Source: Bdellovibrionales bacterium RIFCSPHIGHO2_01_FULL_40_29 (GTDB lineage: Bacteria > Bdellovibrionota > Bdellovibrionia > Bdellovibrionales > Bdellovibrionaceae). Taken from it: a DNA stretch of 64,000 bases. The stretch covers positions 682,001 through 746,000 of the forward strand of contig MEPU01000004.1 of NCBI GenBank assembly GCA_001771815.1, written 5' to 3'. Below are positions 8,317 through 16,290 of this stretch, one piece after another. The first letter of the stretch is position 1. Each line of letters begins with the position of its first letter. The translations under genes and the position numbers were made by a program. The notes beneath the pieces are model-generated. The model ran no database searches. It had not been told where the DNA came from and was given only the letters and a program-made list of their open reading frames with translations.

Positions 8317-9729
8317 TTACAATCTCTTCATGTTTAATACTGTATCAAACATTTCGTCAGCCATTTTTATTACTCGCGCAGAAGCCTCGAATGATTTCTG
8401 AAACTCGATCATCTTTGCCGCTTCTTCGTCTAAATTCACACCACTGATTCCTTCACGCATGTTTTTCAATTGGTCCACAATATTTTTTTGAGTTTCAAAC
8501 GTGCTATTCTCACGTTGAGTAAGAGTTCCTATTTGACCGACTTTAGCATTGTAAAAATCATCAAATGTATATTTTCCGTCTTCCATCAAAGGCTTAAACT
8601 GCAAAGAATGAATGACATTTGCGGTTGTATTATCACCGACAGAGTTTGGCTTCGCCGCAGCAGCAATAAGTCCTGTATCCTCTAGAATAGCCTGATTTAA
8701 TTTCAAATCTTGTATTACAAATTGACCGTCTTGTGGAATATCAAAAAGCAACTGCCCTTGCTTTCCATTGCGATCAAATCCTTCCATATGGGCTTTATTC
8801 ACTTCATTAGAAATATTATAAGATAATACTTCTAACTGATTCTTAATGTCGGAGACAATATTATCCCGGACATCAATCGCGCCACCAATACTACCGCGCT
8901 TAAACTGTTCCGTAATATCAACAACCATCCCACCTTTTGAAAGCTCAAATAACACTTGCATCTTATTATCTGCAGTTCGGCTAGTACGGAGTTGTTCATA
9001 GGATGTGCCCGCAACTAAAATTCCAGTCTTGCCAGCCGTGATATTCAACATGCCGGTTTTACTGTCTTCAGCATAGGTGATATCAACTTGATCCGCTAAC
9101 CTTTTAACCAACAAGTCGCGGCGATCACGTTCATCATTAGCAGCCGCTCCCGTATTTTCAACACTTAAAATTTTACTATTTAATCCTGCAATTTCTTTCG
9201 TCAACTCATTTACCTGTACAATGCCGCCCTCAACCTGTCTATTGAGTTCCGCCGTCAATCCATCGACTTGACGATCAACATCCTGAAAATTTTTAATTAA
9301 CCCTTGCGATGTATCGCGAACAACCGTTCGCGCAACAGCACTTTCGGGATTATTTGCAAGCTCTCTGAATGAATTAAAGAAATCTGTAATTGAACCATTC
9401 AAGCCTTTAACAGTTTGCTCGTTGAAAACACTTTCAATTTTTTGCAACCCCGTTGCTCGCCCTTCGGCAAATGCCAGGTTCGAACCTTCGCGCTCAATTT
9501 GCTTTTCTAACCAGGGATTATTCGTTCTTGATATTCCAGCGGCCATCGCTCCTGTACCAATGCGATGATTTCCCTCGCTCACGGCAGGATTTGTTTGAAT
9601 ATCAACACGTTGACGTGAATAACCCTCTGTTGCACGGTTTGCAATATTGTGAGACGTCGTTTGGAGCGCAGATTGATTGATCATCAACCCACGCTTACCT
9701 AAGTCTAACAAACCGTGAATCTTAGCCAT
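8317..9729 (-). CDS. flgK: Flagellar hook-associated protein 1
   Basis: A 470-residue junction protein that caps the hook before filament growth. The N-terminus shows the rod/hook family pattern GLMINQSALQTTSHNIANRATEGYSRQRVDIQT. The C-terminus, SGVNLDEEAAKMIEFQKSFEASARVIKMADEMFDTVLNM, is the characteristic FlgK terminal helix. It is secreted without a Sec signal. The gene overlaps the last base of flgN, consistent with co-translation of the secreted protein and its chaperone. Its length is on the short side for the family (about 450-550). Confidence 0.95.
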   Translation of the reverse strand: MAKIHGLLDLGKRGLMINQSALQTTSHNIANRATEGYSRQRVDIQTNPAVSEGNHRIGTGAMAAGISRTNNPWLEKQIEREGSNLAFAEGRATGLQKIESVFNEQTVKGLNGSITDFFNSFRELANNPESAVARTVVRDTSQGLIKNFQDVDRQVDGLTAELNRQVEGGIVQVNELTKEIAGLNSKILSVENTGAAANDERDRRDLLVKRLADQVDITYAEDSKTGMLNITAGKTGILVAGTSYEQLRTSRTADNKMQVLFELSKGGMVVDITEQFKRGSIGGAIDVRDNIVSDIKNQLEVLSYNISNEVNKAHMEGFDRNGKQGQLLFDIPQDGQFVIQDLKLNQAILEDTGLIAAAAKPNSVGDNTTANVIHSLQFKPLMEDGKYTFDDFYNAKVGQIGTLTQRENSTFETQKNIVDQLKNMREGISGVNLDEEAAKMIEFQKSFEASARVIKMADEMFDTVLNMKRL

Positions 9730-10235
9730 TAAGCTTCCTTACTTACAAAGTGTCCGGATTTATCTGGCCCCTGCTGGTAGCCACCTTTTTTCTTATATGT
9801 TTTTTGGCCCATCAAAGTTTCTTTTAAATTTTCCATCGCATTGCCAATAGTTTGAATTCCTGATTCAGCATACGTTGCATTATCCTTATTGATTTGCACC
9901 AATCTAGTTGTGACTATTTCTAAAGTGGAATGAATCGATCGCAGACGATCGCCCTCGCCCCCGCCGATTCGTTTTGAAATATCAAGCAAACGTGGCTGAA
10001 CAGCATCTGCTCCCACAATCTGTGCAAGCTCTGCCGCATAGTTTACACGCAATCCATCAAGACTACGAATTCGCATCAAGAGCTGTTCTTTGAGAACATT
10101 GTTTTCGTTTAATTTTTCCAGATTTGATTGGATCAGAAACTCTTTTTCTTTTCGGACGCAATCTAAAAGCATTCGATATTGCTTTGTCAGATCTTCTAAA
10201 TTTTTTACTAATTTATCAAAAATTTTTTGCTTCAT
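9729..10235 (-). CDS. flgN: FlgN-type flagellar export chaperone
   Basis: A 168-residue largely helical protein with an N-terminal coiled coil (KNLEDLTKQYRMLLDCVRKEKEFLIQ) typical of FlgN, the cytoplasmic chaperone for FlgK and FlgL. Sequence conservation in this family is low, so the call depends partly on position: immediately upstream of flgK and downstream of flgM. The C-terminal region KKKGGYQQGPDKSGHF is basic and probably disordered. Confidence 0.82.
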   Translation of the reverse strand: MKQKIFDKLVKNLEDLTKQYRMLLDCVRKEKEFLIQSNLEKLNENNVLKEQLLMRIRSLDGLRVNYAAELAQIVGADAVQPRLLDISKRIGGGEGDRLRSIHSTLEIVTTRLVQINKDNATYAESGIQTIGNAMENLKETLMGQKTYKKKGGYQQGPDKSGHFVSKEA

Positions 10236-10297
10236 TGTTTCGTCCTCATCCTTGAATACGAAAATGTGTTTCTAATTTAAATAATGACTCTCAGAGA

Positions 10298-10660
10298 TTA
10301 CTCGTTCGAAGTGCCCATCGACATCAATTGCTCATCAACCATTTTGTCAGCCACAGCCTTGGCGTCTACTTTGTATTTTCCTTCGTCAATGAGTTTGCGA
10401 AATTTATCAACTTTTGCCTGATCAACATCCGGAGAGGCTTTCGCTAAATCTTTGATTCGCTGAATGTCATGTGAACGTTCAGAAATATCAACTTTAACAG
10501 CATCATTTCCGCTGGCTGCAGCTAAATCTTTTAGCATGCCTGCCGCACCCACTTCACTTTGATTTTTCACGGCGCCAGTTTTATTTTTGTCTGATGCTTT
10601 ATCTAATTTGGAATCTGTTAAATTCAGATTCTGTCCGATTTTGTTGTGGGTAATTTTCAT
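10298..10660 (-). CDS. flgM: Anti-sigma-28 factor FlgM
   Basis: A 120-residue protein whose C-terminal half carries the FlgM pattern: VKVDISERSHDIQRIKDLAKAS, then VDKFRKLIDEGKYKVDAKAVADKMV. FlgM holds FliA inactive until it is exported through the completed hook-basal body. The ATG at 10660 is preferred over the GTG one codon upstream because a GGAGG lies six bases before it. Its presence implies that the organism uses sigma-28, supporting the sigma-28-like promoters noted elsewhere in the window. Confidence 0.88.
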   Translation of the reverse strand: MKITHNKIGQNLNLTDSKLDKASDKNKTGAVKNQSEVGAAGMLKDLAAASGNDAVKVDISERSHDIQRIKDLAKASPDVDQAKVDKFRKLIDEGKYKVDAKAVADKMVDEQLMSMGTSNE

Positions 10661-10712
10661 CACAAACCTCCAGCCTTAAATAAGTGTATCATACAGAGAC
10701 AAAAGGACCAAA

Positions 10713-11441
10713 TCATTCTGAGACACTGGGTTTAATAGTCCAAAACAAAGGGCTTGTTGAATCCAACCAACCCAACTGTTGTCCAGTCTTAATTTCGTCA
10801 CCCACAGACAGTTTTGCGGCACTTTGCACCTGCGAGCCTAGACCTGATCCACGTGTCAAAATGAGACTTTCAAGCCCATTATCGTGTTTAATGCGATACT
10901 GCATCTGATCCATCTCTAAGTACTTTTTATCTAGCAAAGTTCCAGCCCACGGACTTTTCAGTGCAACGGGTTTATTTTCTTTATTTTTTTCTGAGTCCTG
11001 AAAATCAAACTTGAGCTGAGTCACCAGACTAGACCCCTGAGAAGAGCCACCAACTGGAGGGACACGTAATGTCGTTAAATTGGCTTTATGATTCAGTTCA
11101 ATTGGTCCTTCTGGTTTTTGAATTTTGTCTTTCAATCCTAATTGAGTGCCATAACGTTCCATCAACTGATTGTGAATAAGATCTGCCAAGCCAAAACCAC
11201 CCGTTTTTCCCCAACTATCTGCATACTGATCATCTAACTGATCTTGAAATATTTTTTCTGCGTTATTTTTTTTAATAAATCCACTTTCATGAACAGTGGA
11301 TCGCATCTCTTTCATCATTTCGCGAATGAAATGTTTTTCGTACATTTCGGCAACTTCGCGAAATTTTTCTTCGGTTACCTGAGGCTTTTTATCCGCAAGA
11401 GGGGCCGATGTTAATGGATTGAGTTTACTGATCTCTGACAT
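10713..11441 (-). CDS. flgJ: FlgJ-type rod protein with degenerate M23-like tail
   Basis: A 242-residue protein. Residues of about 20-105 match the FlgJ rod-binding domain: FREVAEMYEKHFIREMMKEMRSTV and the later GGFGLADLIHNQL. The C-terminal half (about 160-240) resembles a LytM/M23 fold: a P-W-A-G-T start, the IKHDNGLES strand and GDEIKTGQQLGWLD. The zinc-binding histidines of active M23 enzymes, including the terminal HxH, are absent. Classical FlgJ carries a glucosaminidase there. The tail is therefore probably a binding or structural module, and another transglycosylase, perhaps the one at 16.3 kb, may clear peptidoglycan for the rod. Confidence 0.8.
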   Translation of the reverse strand: MSEISKLNPLTSAPLADKKPQVTEEKFREVAEMYEKHFIREMMKEMRSTVHESGFIKKNNAEKIFQDQLDDQYADSWGKTGGFGLADLIHNQLMERYGTQLGLKDKIQKPEGPIELNHKANLTTLRVPPVGGSSQGSSLVTQLKFDFQDSEKNKENKPVALKSPWAGTLLDKKYLEMDQMQYRIKHDNGLESLILTRGSGLGSQVQSAAKLSVGDEIKTGQQLGWLDSTSPLFWTIKPSVSE

Positions 11442-11692
11442 TTTTCAGATTTTCTTTCTTTTAAAAAAGTGAGAAGAGTTCTTTCTGTTCATTCCACATC
11501 CATGTGTGTTTCCTAAGTGCAAGCGACGACAACCGCAATCATCCTGATTTTTGACTGCTGCCGCTGATATGACAAAGCTTCCTGCGAAAGAATTTTTGAT
11601 ATCGATCAGCACCTGGACCATCCTTAGTGATGAAAAGTAAGAACCCCTCCCGATCTGGTCTTCATCCTTGAAGACCAAAATTAAATCATTAG
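11442..11692 (-). other. flgI-flgJ gap with hairpin
   Basis: A 251-base spacer breaks the otherwise tight flagellar run. A perfect hairpin, TGGTCTTC-N6-GAAGACCA (11656-11677), lies 16 bases after the flgI stop but has no U-tract in the transcript direction. It is better seen as an mRNA processing or stability element than as a terminator. A 77-codon open frame (11445-11678) opens with TTG and lacks a convincing ribosome-binding site. I do not accept it as a gene. Confidence 0.4.
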
Positions 11693-12697
11693 TTACATTG
11701 TTTCCAATTCGCCATGTAAAGCGCCAGCCGCTTTAACCGATTGCAAAATAGAAATTAAATCTTTTGGAGATACTCCTAATTTATTCAGCGCTTGCACCAA
11801 GTCACCAACATTGGCTCCGGCATCAAGTACAGTGACTTTATCATCGGCACTGATCGTTGCTTTTTTATTTTTATCCTCAGTCACTTTCAAAGATAAATTG
11901 CCATGACTAATTCCAACACGTGAAATTTTAACTTTTTCTCCGATCACAATTGTTCCTGTTTTTTCATTAATGAGAACACGTGCTCGCTGATCAGGATTGA
12001 TATCTATACTTTCAATTGTTGCCATCAACTCAACGCCTTTATTTTCAAAATTTGGAGGCGTAATAATATCTATTGTTCCTGCATCTTTAGCGCTGGCATA
12101 CAGCCCACCCAATTCTTTGTTGATGGTCAAAACTGTACGAGTCGCTGTCGTGAAATCTGGATTATGAAGTGTCATTCGAAACATTTTCTTTGTTGCGAAA
12201 TCAGCTTGAATATCGCGCTCTATCATCGCTCCATTTGGAATTCTACCGGCTGTTGTATGAATATCTTTTCCATCTCCCGTAATAGAAATTGCACCTTGTG
12301 CAACCGCAAAAATTTCATCATTTGCCGCACGCATTGGAGCTTGCAAAAGCGTTCCACCAACCAAGGATGTCGCATCACCAATGCTACTCACCGTCACATC
12401 CAAAGGATTTCCGGCTTTTGCAAATGCTGGCAAAGTTGCTGTTACAATAACAGCTGCAACATTCTTGCTTTGCAAATCAGCCCCTTCCAGTTTAACTCCT
12501 AATTTTTGAATCAACTGCGCAAACGATTTACTAGTAAATTCAGCTTGAGAATCACCCGTTCCCTTAAGCCCTACAACGAGTCCATAACCAATCAATTGAT
12601 TTTCTCGAACGCCGCGAATACTGGCAATATCTTTCAGTCGTGCTGCCGAAATTTCAAAAGACGACAACAAAAATATTCCAACAACAAGTTTCTTCAT
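11693..12697 (-). CDS. flgI: Flagellar P-ring protein
   Basis: A 334-residue periplasmic protein forming the ring around the rod in the peptidoglycan layer. It starts with a Sec signal (KLVVGIFLLSSFEISAA) followed by the canonical RLKDIASIRGVRENQLIGYGLVVGL. Conserved features along the protein include GTGDSQ, AQGAISITG and VVIGEKV-like strands, ending with VQALNKLGVSPKDLISILQS and KAAGALHGELE. Its start overlaps the last base of the flgH stop (TAATG). Length is slightly below that of E. coli FlgI. Confidence 0.97.
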   Translation of the reverse strand: MKKLVVGIFLLSSFEISAARLKDIASIRGVRENQLIGYGLVVGLKGTGDSQAEFTSKSFAQLIQKLGVKLEGADLQSKNVAAVIVTATLPAFAKAGNPLDVTVSSIGDATSLVGGTLLQAPMRAANDEIFAVAQGAISITGDGKDIHTTAGRIPNGAMIERDIQADFATKKMFRMTLHNPDFTTATRTVLTINKELGGLYASAKDAGTIDIITPPNFENKGVELMATIESIDINPDQRARVLINEKTGTIVIGEKVKISRVGISHGNLSLKVTEDKNKKATISADDKVTVLDAGANVGDLVQALNKLGVSPKDLISILQSVKAAGALHGELETM

Positions 12698-13542
12698 TAC
12701 TCGGTCCTTTTTATATGAATCACATCGAACTGTGCATCACGTAATTTATTTGAGCTGATGGCATTGTCATCGAAATCCTCAACACGAATTAAACCCGTGG
12801 CGATGACTTTGTAAGGTTTCTTTTTGATTGTCAGAAACTGCTGTCCACGGATTCTATACATTCCATCCTTGGTTTTCTCAACAATGCGTGACGGAATCGA
12901 TGCCACATCCTTAAGATCAACAACAGATTCTTTTTCAGGTTTTGGTGCTGGAGCTTTTTCAGCCTCTGCCGGCTGGCGCTTTGCAATTTCTTCAGCCGTT
13001 TCTGGATATTGTCCTGCAAAGGGATCATAATTCGGATCTGTTTTTGCCAACTCTTGCTCTTGACGAAACTTCTCTTCTTCAGCAAGACGCAGTTTTTCTT
13101 CTTCGGCTTGCTTATTTTCTTCCTCAGCCGCTAAACGCTGAGCATCCAGTTCTTTCATAAGATCTTGTATGACGGCCACTTTATTTTCAATCAATCGCAT
13201 CGCCGTGCCTTCAACTTTAATAGCAGTTGGATCCCCTTCATTGCGATGTTTATTCTGTGAAAAAAGATAACTCGTTTGACCTTCCATCACCCAAAGAGAA
13301 CCCGAAGAGGCTTGCAGTTCTGCTTCTTCTTCCATTGTTTGGCGAGTCATTCGTCGATAATTTCTATCCGACGGTGGCGCCATATTATTCATATCTGAAT
13401 ATTTCATCAGGGGTTCTGGCTCAGGAGCAGTCTCTTCAGCCACAGGCTCAACAGGAATATCCTGCTCTGGTTCTGGACCAGGCTTGGTCGCACAGTTTAA
13501 AATCACAATACTCAATAAAATTAAAAGCGTGTGTTTAAGCAT
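12697..13542 (-). CDS. flgH: Flagellar L-ring lipoprotein with charged insertion
   Basis: A 281-residue outer-membrane ring protein. The lipobox is VILNC (Cys17), followed by a Pro/Glu-rich spacer. Family landmarks are GSLWVMEGQTSYLFSQNKHRNEGDPTAIKV in the first half and the C-terminal YRIRGQQFLTIKKKPYKVIATGLIRVEDFDDNAISSNKLRDA. Between about residues 120 and 205, where FlgH normally has the Gly-rich beta region, lies a highly charged helix (repeated AEEE/LRLAEEEK) and a Pro/Lys segment. It overlaps flgA by TAATG. The assignment is secure from both ends and gene order. The insertion is odd. Confidence 0.9.
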   Translation of the reverse strand: MLKHTLLILLSIVILNCATKPGPEPEQDIPVEPVAEETAPEPEPLMKYSDMNNMAPPSDRNYRRMTRQTMEEEAELQASSGSLWVMEGQTSYLFSQNKHRNEGDPTAIKVEGTAMRLIENKVAVIQDLMKELDAQRLAAEEENKQAEEEKLRLAEEEKFRQEQELAKTDPNYDPFAGQYPETAEEIAKRQPAEAEKAPAPKPEKESVVDLKDVASIPSRIVEKTKDGMYRIRGQQFLTIKKKPYKVIATGLIRVEDFDDNAISSNKLRDAQFDVIHIKRTE

Positions 13543-14441
13543 TATTCAATCCTCACTAAACCTTTTTCAACAATTCGTGCAGCAACAATCTTTTGCGAAT
13601 CCATATTTTTAATTTTAATCACATCACCAATCGATCCCGATTCTTCGACTTGGGCAAAAATTGAAATTTCAAAAAATGCTTGTCCGGCAATAGCCTTGAC
13701 CATTTGCCCTTTTTTAAGAACCAGCTCTTTCTTCAAATCAGAATAATTAATAGTCTGTCCTGCGGACAGATAGCGGGCAGCTTGCATTCCCATCATATGC
13801 TCAGAGGAAACGATGACTTCTCGGGGATTCAGCAACTGACGTTTTTCAAGAGAAATTAAGTCCGAAGTGATCACATCTCCTGATTTCACTGCACGATTTA
13901 AAACGGGAACGTACTGGTATCGCTTGATCTCTCCAACAATCCAACCTTTTTTTTCATTTTGAAAAATAGATCGAATCGGAATCATGACTGACGTTTTAGT
14001 CAAATCAACATTTAAATCTAGTTCCCAATCTGAAGTCATGTTCATGGGTACCGAAGACACTTGAATTTGCAAATCACAATTTTCACACGATCGGGTAAGA
14101 TGATTTTTAATCTTTCGCTCGAGTTCCATGCGTGAAACAGCTTGACGACTTCGTAAAATTTTCATTTCTGAAGGCAAAAGAAATTTTGCTTTTAAGTTTC
14201 TCAGCTTACTTATAAGAACTTTCTTTTCAATTTTTGTTGTCGTCGCATCTCCGAGCTCAATATTTTTAAGCTGCGACGCCAATTCATCATGCATGTTCTT
14301 AGTTTCAATCACATCAAACGCCGTAATAACTGAACGTGGAGAAACTTCAATTGCTGATGGGAATACAATCTCAGCTGTTCGTTGAGCCACGCTCAGCAAT
14401 GGAAATAAAACAATCATAATTTGAGTTAAATATTTAATCAT
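13542..14441 (-). CDS. flgA: P-ring assembly chaperone FlgA
   Basis: A 299-residue periplasmic chaperone required for P-ring assembly. It has an N-terminal signal ending LLSVAQ. The C-terminal 140 residues form the SAF domain: PVLNRAVKSGDVITSDLISLEKR, then AARYLSAGQTINYSDLKKELVLKKGQMV, then KIKNMDSQKIVAARIVEKGLVRI. The N-terminal half is poorly conserved, as usual for FlgA. It overlaps flgG by four bases at its start and flgH by one base at its end. Confidence 0.93.
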   Translation of the reverse strand: MIKYLTQIMIVLFPLLSVAQRTAEIVFPSAIEVSPRSVITAFDVIETKNMHDELASQLKNIELGDATTTKIEKKVLISKLRNLKAKFLLPSEMKILRSRQAVSRMELERKIKNHLTRSCENCDLQIQVSSVPMNMTSDWELDLNVDLTKTSVMIPIRSIFQNEKKGWIVGEIKRYQYVPVLNRAVKSGDVITSDLISLEKRQLLNPREVIVSSEHMMGMQAARYLSAGQTINYSDLKKELVLKKGQMVKAIAGQAFFEISIFAQVEESGSIGDVIKIKNMDSQKIVAARIVEKGLVRIE

Positions 14442-15223
14442 TTGATATTTACCGCAGTTTGCATCATTTGATCGGATGTCTGAATAACTTTGGAATTGGT
14501 TTCATAGGCCCGCTGAGCCGTAATCATATTCACCATCTCATCAACAATATTCACATTGCTGCTTTCGATCTCGCCTTGTGATAGATACCCAGTCCCATTT
14601 GTTCCTGGACGAGCCGATGCTGGCTGACCACTGGATGCCGATGGTATAAAAAGATTTTTACCAACATTTTTTAAACCTGCTGGATTAATAAACTGAGCAA
14701 TATCGATTTGACCAATAATTTCAGGGGCCGCGTCCTTGGCGGTCAGTGAACGAACTTCTCCGGCTGGAGAAATTTCAAGAGCCATCGAAGTTTGCGGAAT
14801 CGTGATTTCGGGAATCAATACATTTCCATTTTTATCTACAATGCGTCCATTAGGATCTTTTTTAAATGATCCATCACGCGTAAATGCCATATCGCCGTCT
14901 GGAGTGCGAACTTGAAAAAAACCAGATCCTTCGATTTGCATATCCAATGGATTCTTTGTCACAACAACTTGACCCATAGAAAAATCTTTTTGCACAGCTG
15001 CCGTGCGAACACCCAATCCTGTTTGAACTCCTGTTGGAGTTACCGAATTAAGTCCGGAGGCTTGACCGGGTTCCTTCAAAGTATGGTAAACTAAATCTTC
15101 AAACTCAGCACGACTCTTTTTGAAACCCGCGGTGTTCACGTTGGCAATGTTATTGGCAATAACATCCATGTTATTCTGTTGCGCGACCATTCCCGTTGCG
15201 GCTGTATTTAAACTTTTAATCAT
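14438..15223 (-). CDS. flgG: Distal rod protein FlgG
   Basis: A 261-residue flagellar distal rod protein, the standard length. It begins MIKSLNTAATGMVAQQNNMDVIANNIANVNTAGFKK-like and ends in the expected SSNVNIVDEMVNMITAQRAYETNSKVIQTSDQMMQTAVNI-type helix. The middle FTRDGSFKKDPNGRIVDKNG is also diagnostic. It follows flgF by 10 bases and overlaps flgA by four, so the two rod proteins and the ring chaperone are co-expressed. Confidence 0.97.
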   Translation of the reverse strand: MIKSLNTAATGMVAQQNNMDVIANNIANVNTAGFKKSRAEFEDLVYHTLKEPGQASGLNSVTPTGVQTGLGVRTAAVQKDFSMGQVVVTKNPLDMQIEGSGFFQVRTPDGDMAFTRDGSFKKDPNGRIVDKNGNVLIPEITIPQTSMALEISPAGEVRSLTAKDAAPEIIGQIDIAQFINPAGLKNVGKNLFIPSASSGQPASARPGTNGTGYLSQGEIESSNVNIVDEMVNMITAQRAYETNSKVIQTSDQMMQTAVNIK

Positions 15224-15233
15224 CTAACTCCCC

Positions 15234-16052
15234 TTACCCTTTAACATTTCCAACAACGTTGATAAGTTTATCCGACATACTATCGTAGGCACTGATTGCC
15301 TTTTGAGTTCCCTCGAACACACGTTGGGCGGTTATCATTTCTGTCATTTCTTGAACAATATTGACGTTACTACCTTCGATAAAACCTTGTTTTAAACTGG
15401 GCACTTTAACGGATTCAATTTCAGGCGCCATATTTGATTTAAAACCAAAATAATTGCTCCCAATTTTTTGCATTGATTCTGGATTTTTAATATTTACCAG
15501 TGACAACTTACCCATATTTTTTTCACCATCAAAAACTTCTCCGCTGTCCGCAATGTAAACCTGCGAATTTCCCGAAAAGCGAACAGTGCGCTGCTCGGGG
15601 GCCGCAGCATTATCACCTTCAAGTAAAACGGCATGACCATCTTTTGTAACGAGCTGTCCGTTACCATCAATTGTAAAATTACCTGCACGAGTTAACCGAA
15701 CGCCAGCAGGTGTGCTGACTTCAAAAAAACCTGCGCCATCTATTGCAACATCTAGTTTTCCACCCGTGTGCTTCAAACTGCCCTGTTCAAAATTGGTATA
15801 CGTTCCAGAAGCATCGACAAAACCTTTATCTCCGCCGTTCATATCATAAAAACTTTCAATGGATGCCGGCACTCGAGGAACTTGAATGACTTCGGGTTGT
15901 TTTTCCATTGCTGTTAAATACTCGCTAAAAGTCTGTTGGTCGCGTTTGAATCCAGTTGTATTCACGTTCGCAATATTATTGGCGATCGTGTCGATCTTTG
16001 TTGTTTGAGCAAGTGCACCACTCAGCGCTGTGAAAATACCTTTTATACTCAT
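15234..16052 (-). CDS. flgF: Proximal rod protein FlgF
   Basis: A 272-residue rod protein of the FlgF/FlgG family with DTIANNIANVNTTGFKRD at the N-terminus, LDVAIDGAGFFEVSTPAGVRLTRAGNF in the middle and an EGSNVNIVQEMTEMITAQRVFEG tail. It differs from its neighbour FlgG by an extra stretch near residues 50-80 and precedes it, which is the usual flgF-flgG order. It is the first gene of the block. A ribosome-binding site AGGAG and a sigma-54 promoter lie directly upstream. Confidence 0.9.
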   Translation of the reverse strand: MSIKGIFTALSGALAQTTKIDTIANNIANVNTTGFKRDQQTFSEYLTAMEKQPEVIQVPRVPASIESFYDMNGGDKGFVDASGTYTNFEQGSLKHTGGKLDVAIDGAGFFEVSTPAGVRLTRAGNFTIDGNGQLVTKDGHAVLLEGDNAAAPEQRTVRFSGNSQVYIADSGEVFDGEKNMGKLSLVNIKNPESMQKIGSNYFGFKSNMAPEIESVKVPSLKQGFIEGSNVNIVQEMTEMITAQRVFEGTQKAISAYDSMSDKLINVVGNVKG

Positions 16053-16078
16053 TGGCTTTTCTCCTAGTTAAAACAAAA

Positions 16079-16094
16079 AGCAACCCAGGTGCCA
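16079..16094 (-). promoter_or_regulatory. Sigma-54 promoter of the flagellar operon
   Basis: On the minus strand the sequence is TGGCAC-CTGGG-TTGCT. It matches the sigma-54 consensus TGGCAC-N5-TTGC in both boxes, with GG and GC 12 bases apart as required. The predicted start site is near 16069, about 17 bases before flgF and directly ahead of its AGGAG. This implies RpoN plus an enhancer-binding protein activates the rod and ring genes, as in other hierarchical flagellar systems. Confidence 0.85.
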
Positions 16095-16106
16095 TCACGA
16101 CCACGA

Positions 16107-16122
16107 CCAGACACAAGTCTGG
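16107..16122. promoter_or_regulatory. Inverted repeat upstream of the sigma-54 promoter
   Basis: A perfect dyad, CCAGAC-ACAA-GTCTGG, lies 12 bases upstream of the -24 box and between the divergent flgF and transglycosylase genes. It has no U-tract in a useful direction, so it is not a terminator. It may be a protein-binding site acting on either gene. Confidence 0.4.
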
Positions 16123-16290
16123 CTAAAAAAATCTAGACTCATTTTCTTTGAATAGACGTCCGATAAGCTTTCTTCAGCACAGCGACCGAGGTCTAGGTCC
16201 TGTCAGAAGTTTGTCGTGATTCAGAAGCTCGACTGTCAAAAAAGTCCTCTCGACCAGAGTATAAAAACTTTGCGATACTTACAGAATAGA

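Noticed and set aside
11445-11678. 77-codon minus-strand open frame in the flgI-flgJ gap
   Set aside because: It starts with TTG, has no ribosome-binding site and a Cys/His-rich but unfamiliar composition, and starts inside a hairpin. Better seen as a spacer.
12164-12502. 112-codon plus-strand frame antisense to flgI
   Set aside because: A shadow of flgI. Its Cys-rich, basic composition follows from reverse reading.
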